Below are positions 7,569 through 15,816 of a stretch of 37,649 bases of DNA, piece after piece. The DNA is from an uncultured Chloroflexota bacterium. GTDB lineage: Bacteria > Chloroflexota > UBA11872 > UBA12225. The position numbers and the translations under genes were made by a program. Below the pieces are notes generated by a model. That model saw nothing but the letters and a program-made list of their open reading frames with translations. It searched no databases and had not been told where the DNA came from. The stretch spans positions 1-37,649 of the forward strand of contig CADCTC010000218.1 of assembly GCA_902805635.1 (NCBI GenBank), read 5' to 3'. Numbering within the stretch: the first letter of the stretch is position 1; each line of letters starts with the position of its first letter.

Positions 7569-8510
7569 ATGGGTGTGCCGCTGATCCTGGTCGATGCGTT
7601 TACCGACCGCCCGTTTGGCGGGAACCCGGCGGCGGTGTGTCTCCTGGACACTGAACAGGGCGAGCCGGGCGCGGGCTGGATGCGGTCGGTGGCGAGCGAG
7701 CTCGACTTCCCGGCCACGGCGTTCGTGCGCCGGGTGGCGCCGGGAACGGTGGACGCGGACTACTCCTTGCGCTGGTTCACTTCCACCGGGGAACTGGAGC
7801 TGTGCGGCCACGGCACGCTGGCGGCGGCGCACGCGCTGTATGCAGAGGGACGTGTGCCGGCGGGATCGTCCGCCTCCTTCTGGACCCGCAGCGGGCGCCT
7901 CACGGCTCGGCGCCTGGACGCGGCGGAAGGAGCAGGAGGGGTGCTTGCGGGCGCCGGTGACAGAGCGGGCGCCACGGGCAGTAGGAAGGGTGGTGACTGG
8001 ATCGAGCTGGACTTCCCGGTAGAGGCGGCGGCGCCAGTGGATCAGCCGCCGCTGGAGCTGCTGCCGGCGCTTGGTCTTGGCTCCGCATCATCTCGCGCAG
8101 CAGAGACTGCAGTGGTGTTCGTCGGGCGCAACCGGCTGGACTACCTGGTGGAGCTGGAGACAGCCGAGTCCGTGCAGGCGCTGGCGCCGGACCTGGGACG
8201 GCTGCGGGAGGTCCAGACGCGCGGCGTGATCGTGACCGCCGCGGTGGGACGCAGCGAGCGCGAGCTGTACGGCGGGGCGCACTTCGTCTCGCGCTTCTTC
8301 GCGCCGCGCACGGGCATAGACGAAGACCCGGTGACCGGCTCGGCGCACTGCTGCCTTGGACCGTACTGGGCCGCGGCGCTGGGACGGGAAAGGCTGCTTG
8401 GTCGCCAGCTCTCGCAGCGCGGGGGCACTATCGGGGTTACTGTGCGCAATGACCGTGTCGGCTTGGCGGGACAGGCAGTCACCGTGCTGAGAGGCACACT
8501 GACGGCGTAG
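7569..8510 (+). CDS. PhzF-like isomerase family protein lacking the usual catalytic Glu
   Basis: The protein (313 residues) has the two-lobed diaminopimelate-epimerase fold of the PhzF/YddE family. N-terminal VDAFTDRPFGGNPAAVCLL, the central CGHGTLAAAHAL around 80-90 and the C-terminal DPVTGSAH are typical. In PhzF itself a Glu within SESTFV is the acid-base residue; here the same place reads FPATAFV (A49). The conserved His, Asp and Ser positions are kept. It may have lost isomerase chemistry or use another residue. A poorly conserved Gly/Ala stretch around 117-140 looks like a surface insertion. Start ATG 7569 has only a weak GAAGG upstream. The family name does not imply phenazine synthesis, and no phenazine genes are near. 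The substrate is unknown. Confidence 0.85.
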   Translation: MGVPLILVDAFTDRPFGGNPAAVCLLDTEQGEPGAGWMRSVASELDFPATAFVRRVAPGTVDADYSLRWFTSTGELELCGHGTLAAAHALYAEGRVPAGSSASFWTRSGRLTARRLDAAEGAGGVLAGAGDRAGATGSRKGGDWIELDFPVEAAAPVDQPPLELLPALGLGSASSRAAETAVVFVGRNRLDYLVELETAESVQALAPDLGRLREVQTRGVIVTAAVGRSERELYGGAHFVSRFFAPRTGIDEDPVTGSAHCCLGPYWAAALGRERLLGRQLSQRGGTIGVTVRNDRVGLAGQAVTVLRGTLTA

Positions 8511-8555
8511 CACCGCAGGCGAGTCGCGGTCCGCAGGCCGGCGCTTTGCTTGCGG

Positions 8556-10007
8556 CTACCCTGCGGCCGCGACCGCAACGCGGGCGGGAGGGCGTACCGC
8601 GCTCCGAGTCGCCAGGTGGCCCTGGAGGTGGCGCACGGTGGCGAGCACGCGCTGCACGGTGCGCGCAACATAGTCCGAAGCCAGCGCCCTCCCGGCCGCG
8701 TCGTTGCCCGCGGCTTGCAGCGCGCGCGCCTGGCGGGCCACGTCGTACGCCGTTTTGAGGAGCTCCGCCTGGAGTGGCTGCCATGTACCGCGCACCGTGG
8801 CCACCGCCTCGCCCGTGCCGTCGGCCCGCACCAGCCGCTCCACGTCGCGGAACAGCCACCACGGGCTGTCTTCGCTGGCGTTGGCGCCGCCGATACCAAG
8901 CTCGGCCGGCAGCTCCGCCTCCAGGAATACGGGGAAGAAGACGCCCAGGCAGGGGGAGTAGAAGCTGCACCAGTAGACCGCCCAACGCGAGCCGTCGGCA
9001 CACAGGTCCGCCACCAGGCTCGCCGCGGTGTTTCCTGCCACGCCCCCACCTGGCCCCTCGCCGTAGTGCATGCAGATGGACGGCGTACCGCGCCCGAACG
9101 GGATCTCCTCCTGGAGCGGCAACCCCGCTTCAGTGCCGTCGGCGTGATCGCGCAGCACCGCCATCATGGACGCGGCGTCGATTGCGCCGCGGATGCGTCC
9201 CAACACCGCACACGACCGCAGACCGCGCAGCACCACCCTGGGTGGTGTGCCGTCTGGGGCCGCAACTGGCCCGAATGCGGCGCCGAAGTCCAATCTGCGA
9301 CGGTCGGAGCCCGCCCCGGCGCTCAAGGTCGGCGAGGCAGGCCACCACCCCTGCGTCGTCGCGTTCGTCTCCGCGGTAGGGGAGACGCGGTCCCACTGGT
9401 CGAACAGCGAGCGCGTGTTGCTGATCCCCATTGCTGCGCCGGGCGCAACGCGCTTCACCGCCCAATCGTGTCCGGCAGTCTCCAGCACGTACGCTTCGTG
9501 CGGATCGGCCACCATGTAGCTGTTGTCGTAGGTGCGCACGCCGGGGTCGTTCCGGAAGGCGCCCTGGCCGTAGCGCTCGGTCAGCCCCGTCATCACGTCA
9601 ACCGCCCCGGCCGCCGTCCGCCCCCGCTCCAGTCCCAGGCGAATGAGCTCCATGCCGACGAGCTTGGGATCGTCGAACGGCGCCAGCCGCGACGGCAGCG
9701 CTTCGTTGCCGATGGCCACCTGGTGCTCGTTGAAGCCGTGCTCGTAGCCCCAGCACCAGTGCGGCCGTGATCCGACGTGCCGGTACGTCACCGGCGCCTG
9801 GGGCAGCTCGAGGAACTGGGTGCGCAGCGTGGCGCCGGCAGGGTGCTCATGGCGCTCACGAAGCACGAGCGGCTGGCACTCCTCTGTCGGCCGGTCGCTG
9901 TTCTTGGCGAGCACCATCTGCCCGTGCGCGGTCGCTCCGGGCGTGGCCACCATGGTGTCGCACCCCAGGAGCTCGCCAGATATTGCCGCCAGTGCTGCCC
10001 TAGTCAT
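8556..10007 (-). CDS. C69/secernin-like N-terminal nucleophile hydrolase
   Basis: A protein of 483 residues related to secernins and peptidase family C69 (dipeptidase A type). The signature is at the N-terminus: GCDTMVA with nucleophile C16, followed by LAKNSDRP and CQPLVLRERHEH. In known C69 enzymes a short propeptide is removed so that this Cys becomes the N-terminal nucleophile; the 15 residues before C16 would fit that role. Further conserved pieces are GYEHGFNEHQVAIGNEA, YGQGAFRNDPGVRTYDNSYM and SICMHYGEGPGGGVAGNTAA. Start ATG 10007 follows GGAGGGACC closely. No signal peptide is evident, so it is probably cytoplasmic. It is convergent with the PhzF-like gene (45 bases apart) and divergent from the small gene at 10157. 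The substrate is not predictable beyond a peptide or amide. Confidence 0.8.
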   Translation of the reverse strand: MTRAALAAISGELLGCDTMVATPGATAHGQMVLAKNSDRPTEECQPLVLRERHEHPAGATLRTQFLELPQAPVTYRHVGSRPHWCWGYEHGFNEHQVAIGNEALPSRLAPFDDPKLVGMELIRLGLERGRTAAGAVDVMTGLTERYGQGAFRNDPGVRTYDNSYMVADPHEAYVLETAGHDWAVKRVAPGAAMGISNTRSLFDQWDRVSPTAETNATTQGWWPASPTLSAGAGSDRRRLDFGAAFGPVAAPDGTPPRVVLRGLRSCAVLGRIRGAIDAASMMAVLRDHADGTEAGLPLQEEIPFGRGTPSICMHYGEGPGGGVAGNTAASLVADLCADGSRWAVYWCSFYSPCLGVFFPVFLEAELPAELGIGGANASEDSPWWLFRDVERLVRADGTGEAVATVRGTWQPLQAELLKTAYDVARQARALQAAGNDAAGRALASDYVARTVQRVLATVRHLQGHLATRSAVRPPARVAVAAAG

Positions 10008-10156
10008 GGTCCCTCCGGCGAGGCGGTCTGCGCCTGCGCAGGTCCATCGTACCGCGGTAGGAGCGGGCGTGGCACGGTTCGTGCGTTTCGGTCACCCAGC
10101 GCCGGGTACGCAGCATCACACACGCGACGGCGACCGCAGATCGAAAGGACCCTTCC

Positions 10157-10459
10157 GTGGCTATCGCCGATTACTCCATCGTCACCCGTTTCTCCGCCGA
10201 TGCGCCCTCACCCGCCAGTGACGTGGCGGACGCGCTCGCCTTCGCCCGCGCCGACATGGCGATCCGCCTGGCGCGTCGCGAGGCCCTGCTGGGTGACTCG
10301 TACGACAGCGAAGCCTACGATGCAGCCATCGAGCAGCGCCGTGCCGCACGCCAGCGCGTCGAAGCCGCCAAGGCGTCCCCCGCTCCGGTGGCTGTGGCTC
10401 CGCTGCGCTTTCGCGCTGCGGCGACTGGTGCGGCCTGCCTTCCGCAGATCGCGGGCTGA
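10157..10459 (+). CDS. Small alpha-helical protein of unknown function
   Basis: A 100-residue frame begins at GTG 10157, with GAAAGGA upstream at suitable distance. The sequence opens MAIADYSIVTRFS and continues with a long charged, Ala/Arg/Glu-rich helical region (about 25-75), then an Ala/Pro tail. Nothing identifies a family and there is no signal peptide or membrane segment. Its composition, the ribosome-binding site and a second small gene 14 bases downstream argue for a real gene, perhaps a two-gene transcript. The bases before it (10008-10156) show no clear promoter. Confidence 0.5.
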   Translation: MAIADYSIVTRFSADAPSPASDVADALAFARADMAIRLARREALLGDSYDSEAYDAAIEQRRAARQRVEAAKASPAPVAVAPLRFRAAATGAACLPQIAG

Positions 10460-10473
10460 GCAGGTTCCGCCAA

Positions 10474-10725
10474 ATGCTTCCCGCGGACGCCCTTCCTATC
10501 GTCCAGACTACGGCGCCCCGTTCGCCGCAACTGCTGCACGAATACGAGACGCCGGCCCACTACACCCGCCACGCCGCCGCACTCGCACGAGAGGGCTGGC
10601 AAGCGCACAGCGTGGTGGAGCGCCCCCGCCGCGGTGTCTCCGGCGCGCTCTATGCGCTGAGCCGCGGCCGCCTGCCCGCACGGGCCGGCGCAGACCTGCT
10701 GGTCACCTACGTGCCTGTGCTGTAG
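10474..10725 (+). CDS. Small conserved-looking protein of unknown function
   Basis: An 83-residue frame starts at ATG 10474, 14 bases after the preceding small gene. The text HEYETPAHYTRHAAALAREG, followed by WQAHSVVERP and the end ADLLVTYVPVL, has the amino-acid balance of a folded alpha/beta protein rather than chance translation. I do not recognise the family. No good Shine-Dalgarno sequence is visible, so it may depend on translation of the upstream gene. The large hairpin at 10781-10878 begins 55 bases after it and could end this transcript. Confidence 0.5.
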   Translation: MLPADALPIVQTTAPRSPQLLHEYETPAHYTRHAAALAREGWQAHSVVERPRRGVSGALYALSRGRLPARAGADLLVTYVPVL

Positions 10726-10780
10726 GATAGTCCTCGCACTAATCGAATAGGTCCAAGCGCTACAAAGAAGGCAACGCGCC

Positions 10781-10878
10781 GCGTCGTGTAGAAAGCTGGC
10801 TCACCGGACAGGAACTCTTGTCCGGTCACCCACCGTGTACCGGTGTGGGGTGAGCTGCTTTCCGCACGGCGCTTTTTT
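10781..10878 (+). promoter_or_regulatory. Structured leader with a terminator-like end before the ABC-F gene
   Basis: A long imperfect stem closes this element. GCGTCGTG (10781-10788) pairs with CACGGCGC (10865-10872), AAAGC (10792-10796) with GCTTT (10857-10861) and GCTC (10799-10802) with GAGC (10852-10855). Inside lie two hairpins: ACCGGACA with TGTCCGGT (10803-10826), and CACCG with CGGTG (10831-10845). The outer stem is followed at once by TTTTTTG (10873-10879). The whole has the form of an intrinsic terminator with a three-way junction, ending 69 bases before the ABC-F start. ABC-F resistance genes are often controlled by ribosome-linked attenuation, so this could be a conditional terminator; it could also simply end the upstream small-gene transcript. 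No obvious leader peptide was found. Confidence 0.6.
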
Positions 10879-10947
10879 GTTGCCGCGGGCCTGGATGGCA
10901 TGGGGTTCACCAAACCGTGCCGCCACCGGGAGAAGAGATCGTCCGCC

Positions 10948-12564
10948 ATGAGCCTAATCCTGCTGCAGAACGTCACGGTCAACCTGGAGCGTCAGACCAT
11001 CTTGCGCGATGTCTACTTCCGGCTCTCCGCCGGCGAGCGTGTCGGGTTGATCGGCAAGAACGGTGCGGGCAAGACCACCCTGCTGCGGCTCATCCTGGGC
11101 CAGGTGATTCCGCAGGAGGGTCAGGTTACTGTCGCGACCGGGGTGCGCATCGGCTACTTCTCGCAGTTCTCCGAGCTCAGCGGCGACCGCAGCGTGCGGC
11201 AGGCGCTGGAGGACCTGTTTCCGGAGGTGCACGCCCTGGAAGATGAGCTGCGCCGCGTGGAGCTTAAGCTGGGCACTGCGACGAGCGACACGGAGCAGGC
11301 GGCGCTGCTGGACCGGCACGCGACGCTCTCGGCCGAGCTGGAGCAGCGCGGCGGCTGGACCTACCAGACCGAGATCGAGACGGTGCTCAGCAAGCTGGGC
11401 TTCACCGCGGCGCAGCGCGAGCGGCCGGTGGACCAGCTCTCCGGCGGGTGGCGCAACCGCGCCAGCCTGGCCAGGCTGCTCATCGAGCGCCCGGACGTGC
11501 TCCTGCTGGACGAGCCCACCAACTACCTGGACGTGGAAGGCGTCTCGTGGCTGGAGAGCTGGTTGTCACGGCACCAGGGCGCGGCCATCGTCGTCTCGCA
11601 CGACCGCCACTTCCTAGACCGAGTCAGCACGCGCATCGCGGAGGTAGAGCACCACCACCTCCAGGAGTATGAGGGCGGCTACACCGAGTACGTGCGCCAG
11701 AAGCCAATGCGCCTCACGCGCCTGGAGCGCGTCTTCGAGCACGAGCAGGAGCTGCTGATCATGGAGTCGGAGGCTATTGTCCGGCGCAGGGAAGACGCGC
11801 GTTCTCCCGGCGACGCGCTGCGCCGCCGCCTGGCCAACGTCAAGAAGCAGGTGGAGCCACGCCCGGTAGACGTGATCGTCACCCAGCTCTACGGCCTGCT
11901 GCGCGTGCCCGACCGCCTTTGCCGTGTGGAGGACGTCGCCAAGGAGTACGACGACCACGCGCTGTTCAGCGGCCTCAGCTTCGAGATGGCGCGCGGCGAC
12001 CGGTTGGCGATCATGGGGCCGAATGGCTGCGGCAAGAGCACCTTGTTACGACTGCTGGCCGGGCAGGAGCACCCGGACACCGGCCGCGTGGTGTGGGAGC
12101 ACGGTGTCCAGGGCGTGTCATTCAACCGGCTGCTGGATGAGCTGCCGCTCGACGACACGGTGACGCACGCGGTCAACCAAAGTCCGCTCGTGCTGCGCGC
12201 CCCACGACGCCAGGTCAACCGGTTTCTCTCCTTGATGCGCTTCTCGGAGGCGGAGCTCCAGCAGCGCATCGGCACGCTTTCCGGCGGGCTGAAGGCACGC
12301 GTCGCGCTGGCCCAGTGCCTGCTCTCCGGCGCGCCGGTGCTGCTGCTGGACGAGCCCACCAACCACCTGGATGTGACGACTATCCAGGTCTTCGAGCGCG
12401 CGCTCTCCCACTTCCCCGGCGCCGTCATTGTCGTCAGCCACGACCGCTTCTTCGTGGACCAGGTTGCGAGCCGTCTGCTGGTCTTCGAGGACGGTCGCGT
12501 CCGGCTGGTAGAGGGCACCTGGACCATGTGGCAGAGCCTGCGCGGTGTACAGTCGGCCGTATGA
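10948..12564 (+). CDS. ABC-F family ATPase (ribosome-associated type)
   Basis: This 538-residue soluble protein has two ABC ATPase domains in tandem and no membrane domain, the ABC-F layout. Domain one has Walker A GKNGAGKTT near 36-44, signature LSGGWRNRASLA and Walker B DEPTNYLD. Domain two has GPNGCGKSTL, LSGGLKARVALAQ and DEPTNHLD. The charged linker between them (about 245-305) would reach the ribosomal P or E site. Known members act in translation (EttA, Uup) or protect ribosomes from antibiotics; which applies here cannot be decided, but the linker is shorter than in typical antibiotic-resistance forms. ATG 10948 is chosen because the ABC fold begins there (MSLILLQNVTV) and GGGAGAAGAGA precedes it; an upstream in-frame GTG at 10843 lies inside the hairpin region. 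Its stop overlaps the start of the next gene by four bases. Confidence 0.93.
   Translation: MSLILLQNVTVNLERQTILRDVYFRLSAGERVGLIGKNGAGKTTLLRLILGQVIPQEGQVTVATGVRIGYFSQFSELSGDRSVRQALEDLFPEVHALEDELRRVELKLGTATSDTEQAALLDRHATLSAELEQRGGWTYQTEIETVLSKLGFTAAQRERPVDQLSGGWRNRASLARLLIERPDVLLLDEPTNYLDVEGVSWLESWLSRHQGAAIVVSHDRHFLDRVSTRIAEVEHHHLQEYEGGYTEYVRQKPMRLTRLERVFEHEQELLIMESEAIVRRREDARSPGDALRRRLANVKKQVEPRPVDVIVTQLYGLLRVPDRLCRVEDVAKEYDDHALFSGLSFEMARGDRLAIMGPNGCGKSTLLRLLAGQEHPDTGRVVWEHGVQGVSFNRLLDELPLDDTVTHAVNQSPLVLRAPRRQVNRFLSLMRFSEAELQQRIGTLSGGLKARVALAQCLLSGAPVLLLDEPTNHLDVTTIQVFERALSHFPGAVIVVSHDRFFVDQVASRLLVFEDGRVRLVEGTWTMWQSLRGVQSAV
12548..12553 (+). promoter_or_regulatory. Candidate -10 element for a leaderless transcript
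   Basis: TACAGT lies within the end of the ABC-F gene, seven bases before ATG 12561. No Shine-Dalgarno sequence precedes that ATG. This would allow the beta-lactamase-like gene to be transcribed alone as a leaderless message, besides translational coupling through the ATGA overlap. Confidence 0.3.
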
Positions 12565-13793
12565 CCGCAACACTTCCGAAGACTTCCACCAACGGCACCG
12601 CCAGCGCCGCCGGCCACCTGACAACCACTTCAGGCGCCGCTCCGCTGCCCCACGCTGCACCTGAGTCACTGGGGTTGGACCCGGCTCGTCTCGACCGTCT
12701 GTACCGTGTAATCGAGGGGCACATCGCGGGCGGCCACTATCCGGGAGCGCAGGTCGCCATCGCCCGGCACGGCAAGCTGGCCGCGTTCCGCACGTTCGGC
12801 AGGGCGCGCATTGCCACCAATAGCGCGCCGGTGGTTCCCGCAACCGACGACACGCTGTGGCTGCTCTACTCGCAGTCCAAAATGGTCACCGCCGCCGCTG
12901 TCTGGCAGCTGGTGGACGACGGCGCGCTCAGCTTCGCCGACCGCATCAGTGATCACGTGCCTGAGTTCTCCCGCCACGGCAAGCGCGAGATCACCGTCTT
13001 CCAGCTGCTCACCCACCAGGGCGGCTTCCCCAGCGCTCGCCCCGGCCCGGACGTGTGGGGCGTGGAGCCGCGCGACCGTGACCTGCTGCGCCAGACCGTC
13101 TGCGACTTCACACTGGAGTGGACTCCGGGATCGCGCATCGTCTACCACCCCGCAGCCGCCCACTGGGTCGCCGCCGTGCTGATCGAAACGTTGACCGGGC
13201 TCGACTACCGCCAGGCGATCCGCGAGCGGCTGCTCGATCCGGCCGGCATCCGTGACGTCTTCCTCGGCGTGCCGGCTTCTGAGCAGGCGCGCTGCGCCCA
13301 CATGTGCCACGTGGAGGACGGCCGCATGGCGGTGAATCCTGAGTCGAACTCGCCGCGGTTCTATGGGGCGGGCATCCCCGGTGGTGGCGGGTTCGCGACC
13401 GCCGCCGGCATGGCCGCCTTTTACCAGATGCTCCTGGCAGGAGGAACGCTCAATGGAGTGCGGGTGCTCAGCCCGCGCGTGATCCAGTACGCCACCCGCA
13501 ACCACACCGGCGACCGCACCAATCCGGAGGGCCAGCCGATGAATCGCGGCATGACCCCGGCCGTGCGCGGCTACTCCCCGACGATGCGGGGCGCCGGCAC
13601 CATTGCCTCGCCCAGCACGTTTGGCCACGGCGGCGCCGGCAGCTCGTACTCCTGGGGCGACCCTGAGTCGGGTCTGTCGTTCACCTACCTGAGCAACGCC
13701 CGCCTGGACGGCGACCCAGCCACCGTCGACTGGCACAACCGGCGGCTGGACCAGGTCAGCAGCCTGCTCCACTCCGCGCTGGTGGAGCCGTAG
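12561..13793 (+). CDS. Serine beta-lactamase-fold hydrolase (class C/esterase type)
   Basis: The protein has 410 residues of the penicillin-binding/beta-lactamase fold. The nucleophile motif is S104-Q-S-K107, within LLYSQSKMVTAAAV, and the late HGG element is in FGHGGAGSSYSW. The middle Tyr motif appears as IVYHPAAAHW, where the usual Asn is replaced by Pro, so the activity is more likely esterase or D-amino-peptidase-like than true beta-lactamase. Residues 1-35 are Thr/Ala-rich and not a signal peptide, so a cytoplasmic location is likely. The ATG overlaps the ABC-F stop (ATGA), so the two may be co-expressed. It is convergent with the HtrA gene, only two bases apart. Confidence 0.85.
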   Translation: MTATLPKTSTNGTASAAGHLTTTSGAAPLPHAAPESLGLDPARLDRLYRVIEGHIAGGHYPGAQVAIARHGKLAAFRTFGRARIATNSAPVVPATDDTLWLLYSQSKMVTAAAVWQLVDDGALSFADRISDHVPEFSRHGKREITVFQLLTHQGGFPSARPGPDVWGVEPRDRDLLRQTVCDFTLEWTPGSRIVYHPAAAHWVAAVLIETLTGLDYRQAIRERLLDPAGIRDVFLGVPASEQARCAHMCHVEDGRMAVNPESNSPRFYGAGIPGGGGFATAAGMAAFYQMLLAGGTLNGVRVLSPRVIQYATRNHTGDRTNPEGQPMNRGMTPAVRGYSPTMRGAGTIASPSTFGHGGAGSSYSWGDPESGLSFTYLSNARLDGDPATVDWHNRRLDQVSSLLHSALVEP

Positions 13794-13795
13794 GG

Positions 13796-15613
13796 CTACA
13801 CCAGCGGCGGCCGCTCGGCGAGCGTGATGGAGACGGTGCGCGGTGCGCGTCCCGCGCTGGCGATGGAGAACTGGACGGTGTCGCCCACCTTGTGCGCCAC
13901 CATCAGCCGGCGCAGCGTGTCCACGTCCGCCACGGGACGGCCGTCCATGCCAACGATGACGTCGCCCTGCACCAGGCCGGCCGCCTCGGCCGGCGAGTCC
14001 GGCTGCACCTGGGTCAACACCACACCGCGCGTCACGCCGCCTCCAAGCCCTAGTCGCGCGGCCAGGTCGGCGGTCAGCGGCTGGATGGACACCCCCATTT
14101 GGGGCCTGGGGAGCGACCCATTGGCGGCGAGCTGCTGGGCGATCTGCTGTGCCCCCTCGATGGGGATGGAGTATCCGGTCAGCGACTGCCCACGGCGTGA
14201 GACGCCGATGGCGCTGTTGATGCCCACTAGGCGACCGTTCAGGTCCAGCAGCCCGCCCCCACTATCGCCTGGATTGAGGTATGTGTCTGAGGTGATCAGG
14301 TCGAACAGCGGGTAGGAGGAGGTCACCTGGATCTCCCCCGCCAGCGAGCGCACCACGCCGGACTTGGCACTGGGCGCGCCGGGAAACAGCGGCGCATAGC
14401 CGATGCCCACCACGCGCTGCCCCACGCGCAGCGAGCCCGCGCTGCCCACTGGCACGACCGGCAGGTCAGACGCTTCGATCTTTACCACCGCCACGTCGGT
14501 CCAGTCGTCGGCACCAAGCGCCTTCGCTGGGAACGTGCGGCCGTCTGGCAGCACCGCCTGCAGCCGGTTAGGCCCTACGCCGGTCACGACGTGACTGTTG
14601 GTCAGGATCAGGCCGCTGACGTCCACGATCACACCGGAGCCCCAACCGCCCAAGCCATCGGTCAGCTTGACAATGGCTGGCCGGGCCCGGTCGACCAACT
14701 GCCGGATCGCCGCAACGTCCTGCGCCGGCACGCGCGCGGCGCCGGCCGCGCCCAGAGGCGCCGCGATCTGCATCGCAGCCGGTTCAGCCTGCGCCGCCTC
14801 GGTGGGGTAGAGCGCCGCCTCCTTGCCCAGATCGCCACCGTGCACGACCGTCACGTCCCCCGCGCGCGCCCACGGCACGGCCACCTTCCACTGCTGGAAC
14901 GCCTTGCGCTGCGCGCGCAGGACCAGCACGGGGCCAAAGTCCGCCACCGGCGCCACCGGCAGCCCGTTGGCCTCCAGGGGAGAAGCCTCCGCCAGGTAGG
15001 CGGCGCGCAGCGCCGGGTACGGGTCCAGCAGGCGCAGGCGACTCTGTGCCACTTGGTCGAACGTCAGCCCCGCTTCTTCGGGGAAGGCGGCGGGCGCCGG
15101 GACCAGGCGCTCGGATGCCAGCCAGTCGTCCTTGCCGGCACGCGTCATCTCGTCCAGCAGGTTGACGAACACTGCCCGCCCCAAGTCCGGGCGCCACTGC
15201 AACACCGCCTTCTGCGTCGCCTGCACCACCAAGCCGTCCCACGTGAAGCGCCGGCTGACCGGATAGCCCAGGGCCTGGACGCCACCCAGACGCTGGAACT
15301 CGGTCCACATCGGCACGCCGTCTTCATCGGTGATGGCATAACCCGCCTCCGGTGCGGCGGCGCCGCCGGTCTGCGTGAAGTAGTGCCCGTTGAGCACGTC
15401 GTAATCTGGTAAAGGCCGGCGCGAGATCGACTGCGCCTGGGCCTCGGGCGCCCAGGGGAGCTGCGCCAGCAGCAGGGCAAGCCCCAGCACCACGGAAACC
15501 AGGGAGCGGCCGGCTGCAGTGGAGCGGAGTGCGGTCAAGCGCGTGTGTAGCGCTGGCGCTGATGGCTGGACAGCCGGCGAAAGGCGTGTGGACATATGAG
15601 GAGAGTGATCCAT
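13796..15613 (-). CDS. Exported HtrA/DegP-type serine protease with N-terminal repeat module
   Basis: A 605-residue protein for quality control of exported proteins. Residues 37-60 form a signal peptide or anchor (SLVSVVLGLALLLAQLPWAP). Residues 72-250 hold tandem modules with the pattern TxTGG...F..LGG...LGYPVS and QKAVLQW, related to that in the M23 protein nearby and apparently typical of Chloroflexota exported proteins. The trypsin-like domain has the full triad: H341 (TNSHVV), D373 (DVAVVKIEA) and S451 (NPGDSGGGLLDLNG). A single PDZ domain follows from about 500 (GVVLTQVQPDSPAEAAGL). The start is uncertain: ATG 15613 has AGAGGA almost touching it, and ATG 15595 lies six codons later. Upstream is a long non-coding stretch with a terminator-like hairpin that may control it. 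Confidence 0.9.
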   Translation of the reverse strand: MDHSPHMSTRLSPAVQPSAPALHTRLTALRSTAAGRSLVSVVLGLALLLAQLPWAPEAQAQSISRRPLPDYDVLNGHYFTQTGGAAAPEAGYAITDEDGVPMWTEFQRLGGVQALGYPVSRRFTWDGLVVQATQKAVLQWRPDLGRAVFVNLLDEMTRAGKDDWLASERLVPAPAAFPEEAGLTFDQVAQSRLRLLDPYPALRAAYLAEASPLEANGLPVAPVADFGPVLVLRAQRKAFQQWKVAVPWARAGDVTVVHGGDLGKEAALYPTEAAQAEPAAMQIAAPLGAAGAARVPAQDVAAIRQLVDRARPAIVKLTDGLGGWGSGVIVDVSGLILTNSHVVTGVGPNRLQAVLPDGRTFPAKALGADDWTDVAVVKIEASDLPVVPVGSAGSLRVGQRVVGIGYAPLFPGAPSAKSGVVRSLAGEIQVTSSYPLFDLITSDTYLNPGDSGGGLLDLNGRLVGINSAIGVSRRGQSLTGYSIPIEGAQQIAQQLAANGSLPRPQMGVSIQPLTADLAARLGLGGGVTRGVVLTQVQPDSPAEAAGLVQGDVIVGMDGRPVADVDTLRRLMVAHKVGDTVQFSIASAGRAPRTVSITLAERPPLV

Positions 15614-15650
15614 TCCTCTATAAGTGTGCGCCCTGCGGGTTAATTCTGCA

Positions 15651-15676
15651 CTAACGCCGGCTCAGCGCAGCGTTAG
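15651..15676. repeat. Short inverted repeat upstream of the HtrA gene
   Basis: CTAACGC at 15651-15657 and GCGTTAG at 15670-15676 are perfectly complementary with 12 bases between. The hairpin lies 38 bases before the HtrA start on its transcript, so it could affect initiation or bind a repressor. No T-tract follows it. Confidence 0.35.
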
Positions 15677-15782
15677 CGTCACCTGCGCCGCTACGCTCCC
15701 ACTTGCCCAGGTTTGCCAGCTCGACCCACTCCCGCCGGACCAGCCGCCGCCATCCTCCCTCACAATCCCCAAGAAACACGAA

Positions 15783-15816
15783 GAGCCCTGAGTGACCTTG
15801 CGATCTCTCAGGGCTC
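15783..15816 (-). terminator. Terminator-like hairpin in the long non-coding stretch
   Basis: A perfect ten-base inverted repeat, GAGCCCTGAG and CTCAGGGCTC, has a 14-base loop. Read on the minus strand it is followed by TTCGTGTTTCTT, a moderately T-rich tail, whereas the plus strand side lacks one. It lies 170 bases upstream of the HtrA start, so transcription coming from 16000 would meet it before reaching that gene. Confidence 0.5.

Noticed and set aside
7569-8510. Phenazine biosynthesis
   Set aside because: Only the PhzF-like fold is present; no other phenazine gene is near and the catalytic Glu is missing.
10735-10880. tRNA or T-box reading of the ABC-F leader
   Set aside because: The branched fold recalls a cloverleaf, but there is no acceptor stem with TTCGA arm, and the T-box core sequence is missing.
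12561-13793. Antibiotic resistance by true beta-lactamase
   Set aside because: No signal peptide and an altered Tyr-x-Asn motif. An esterase or peptidase-like role is more likely.
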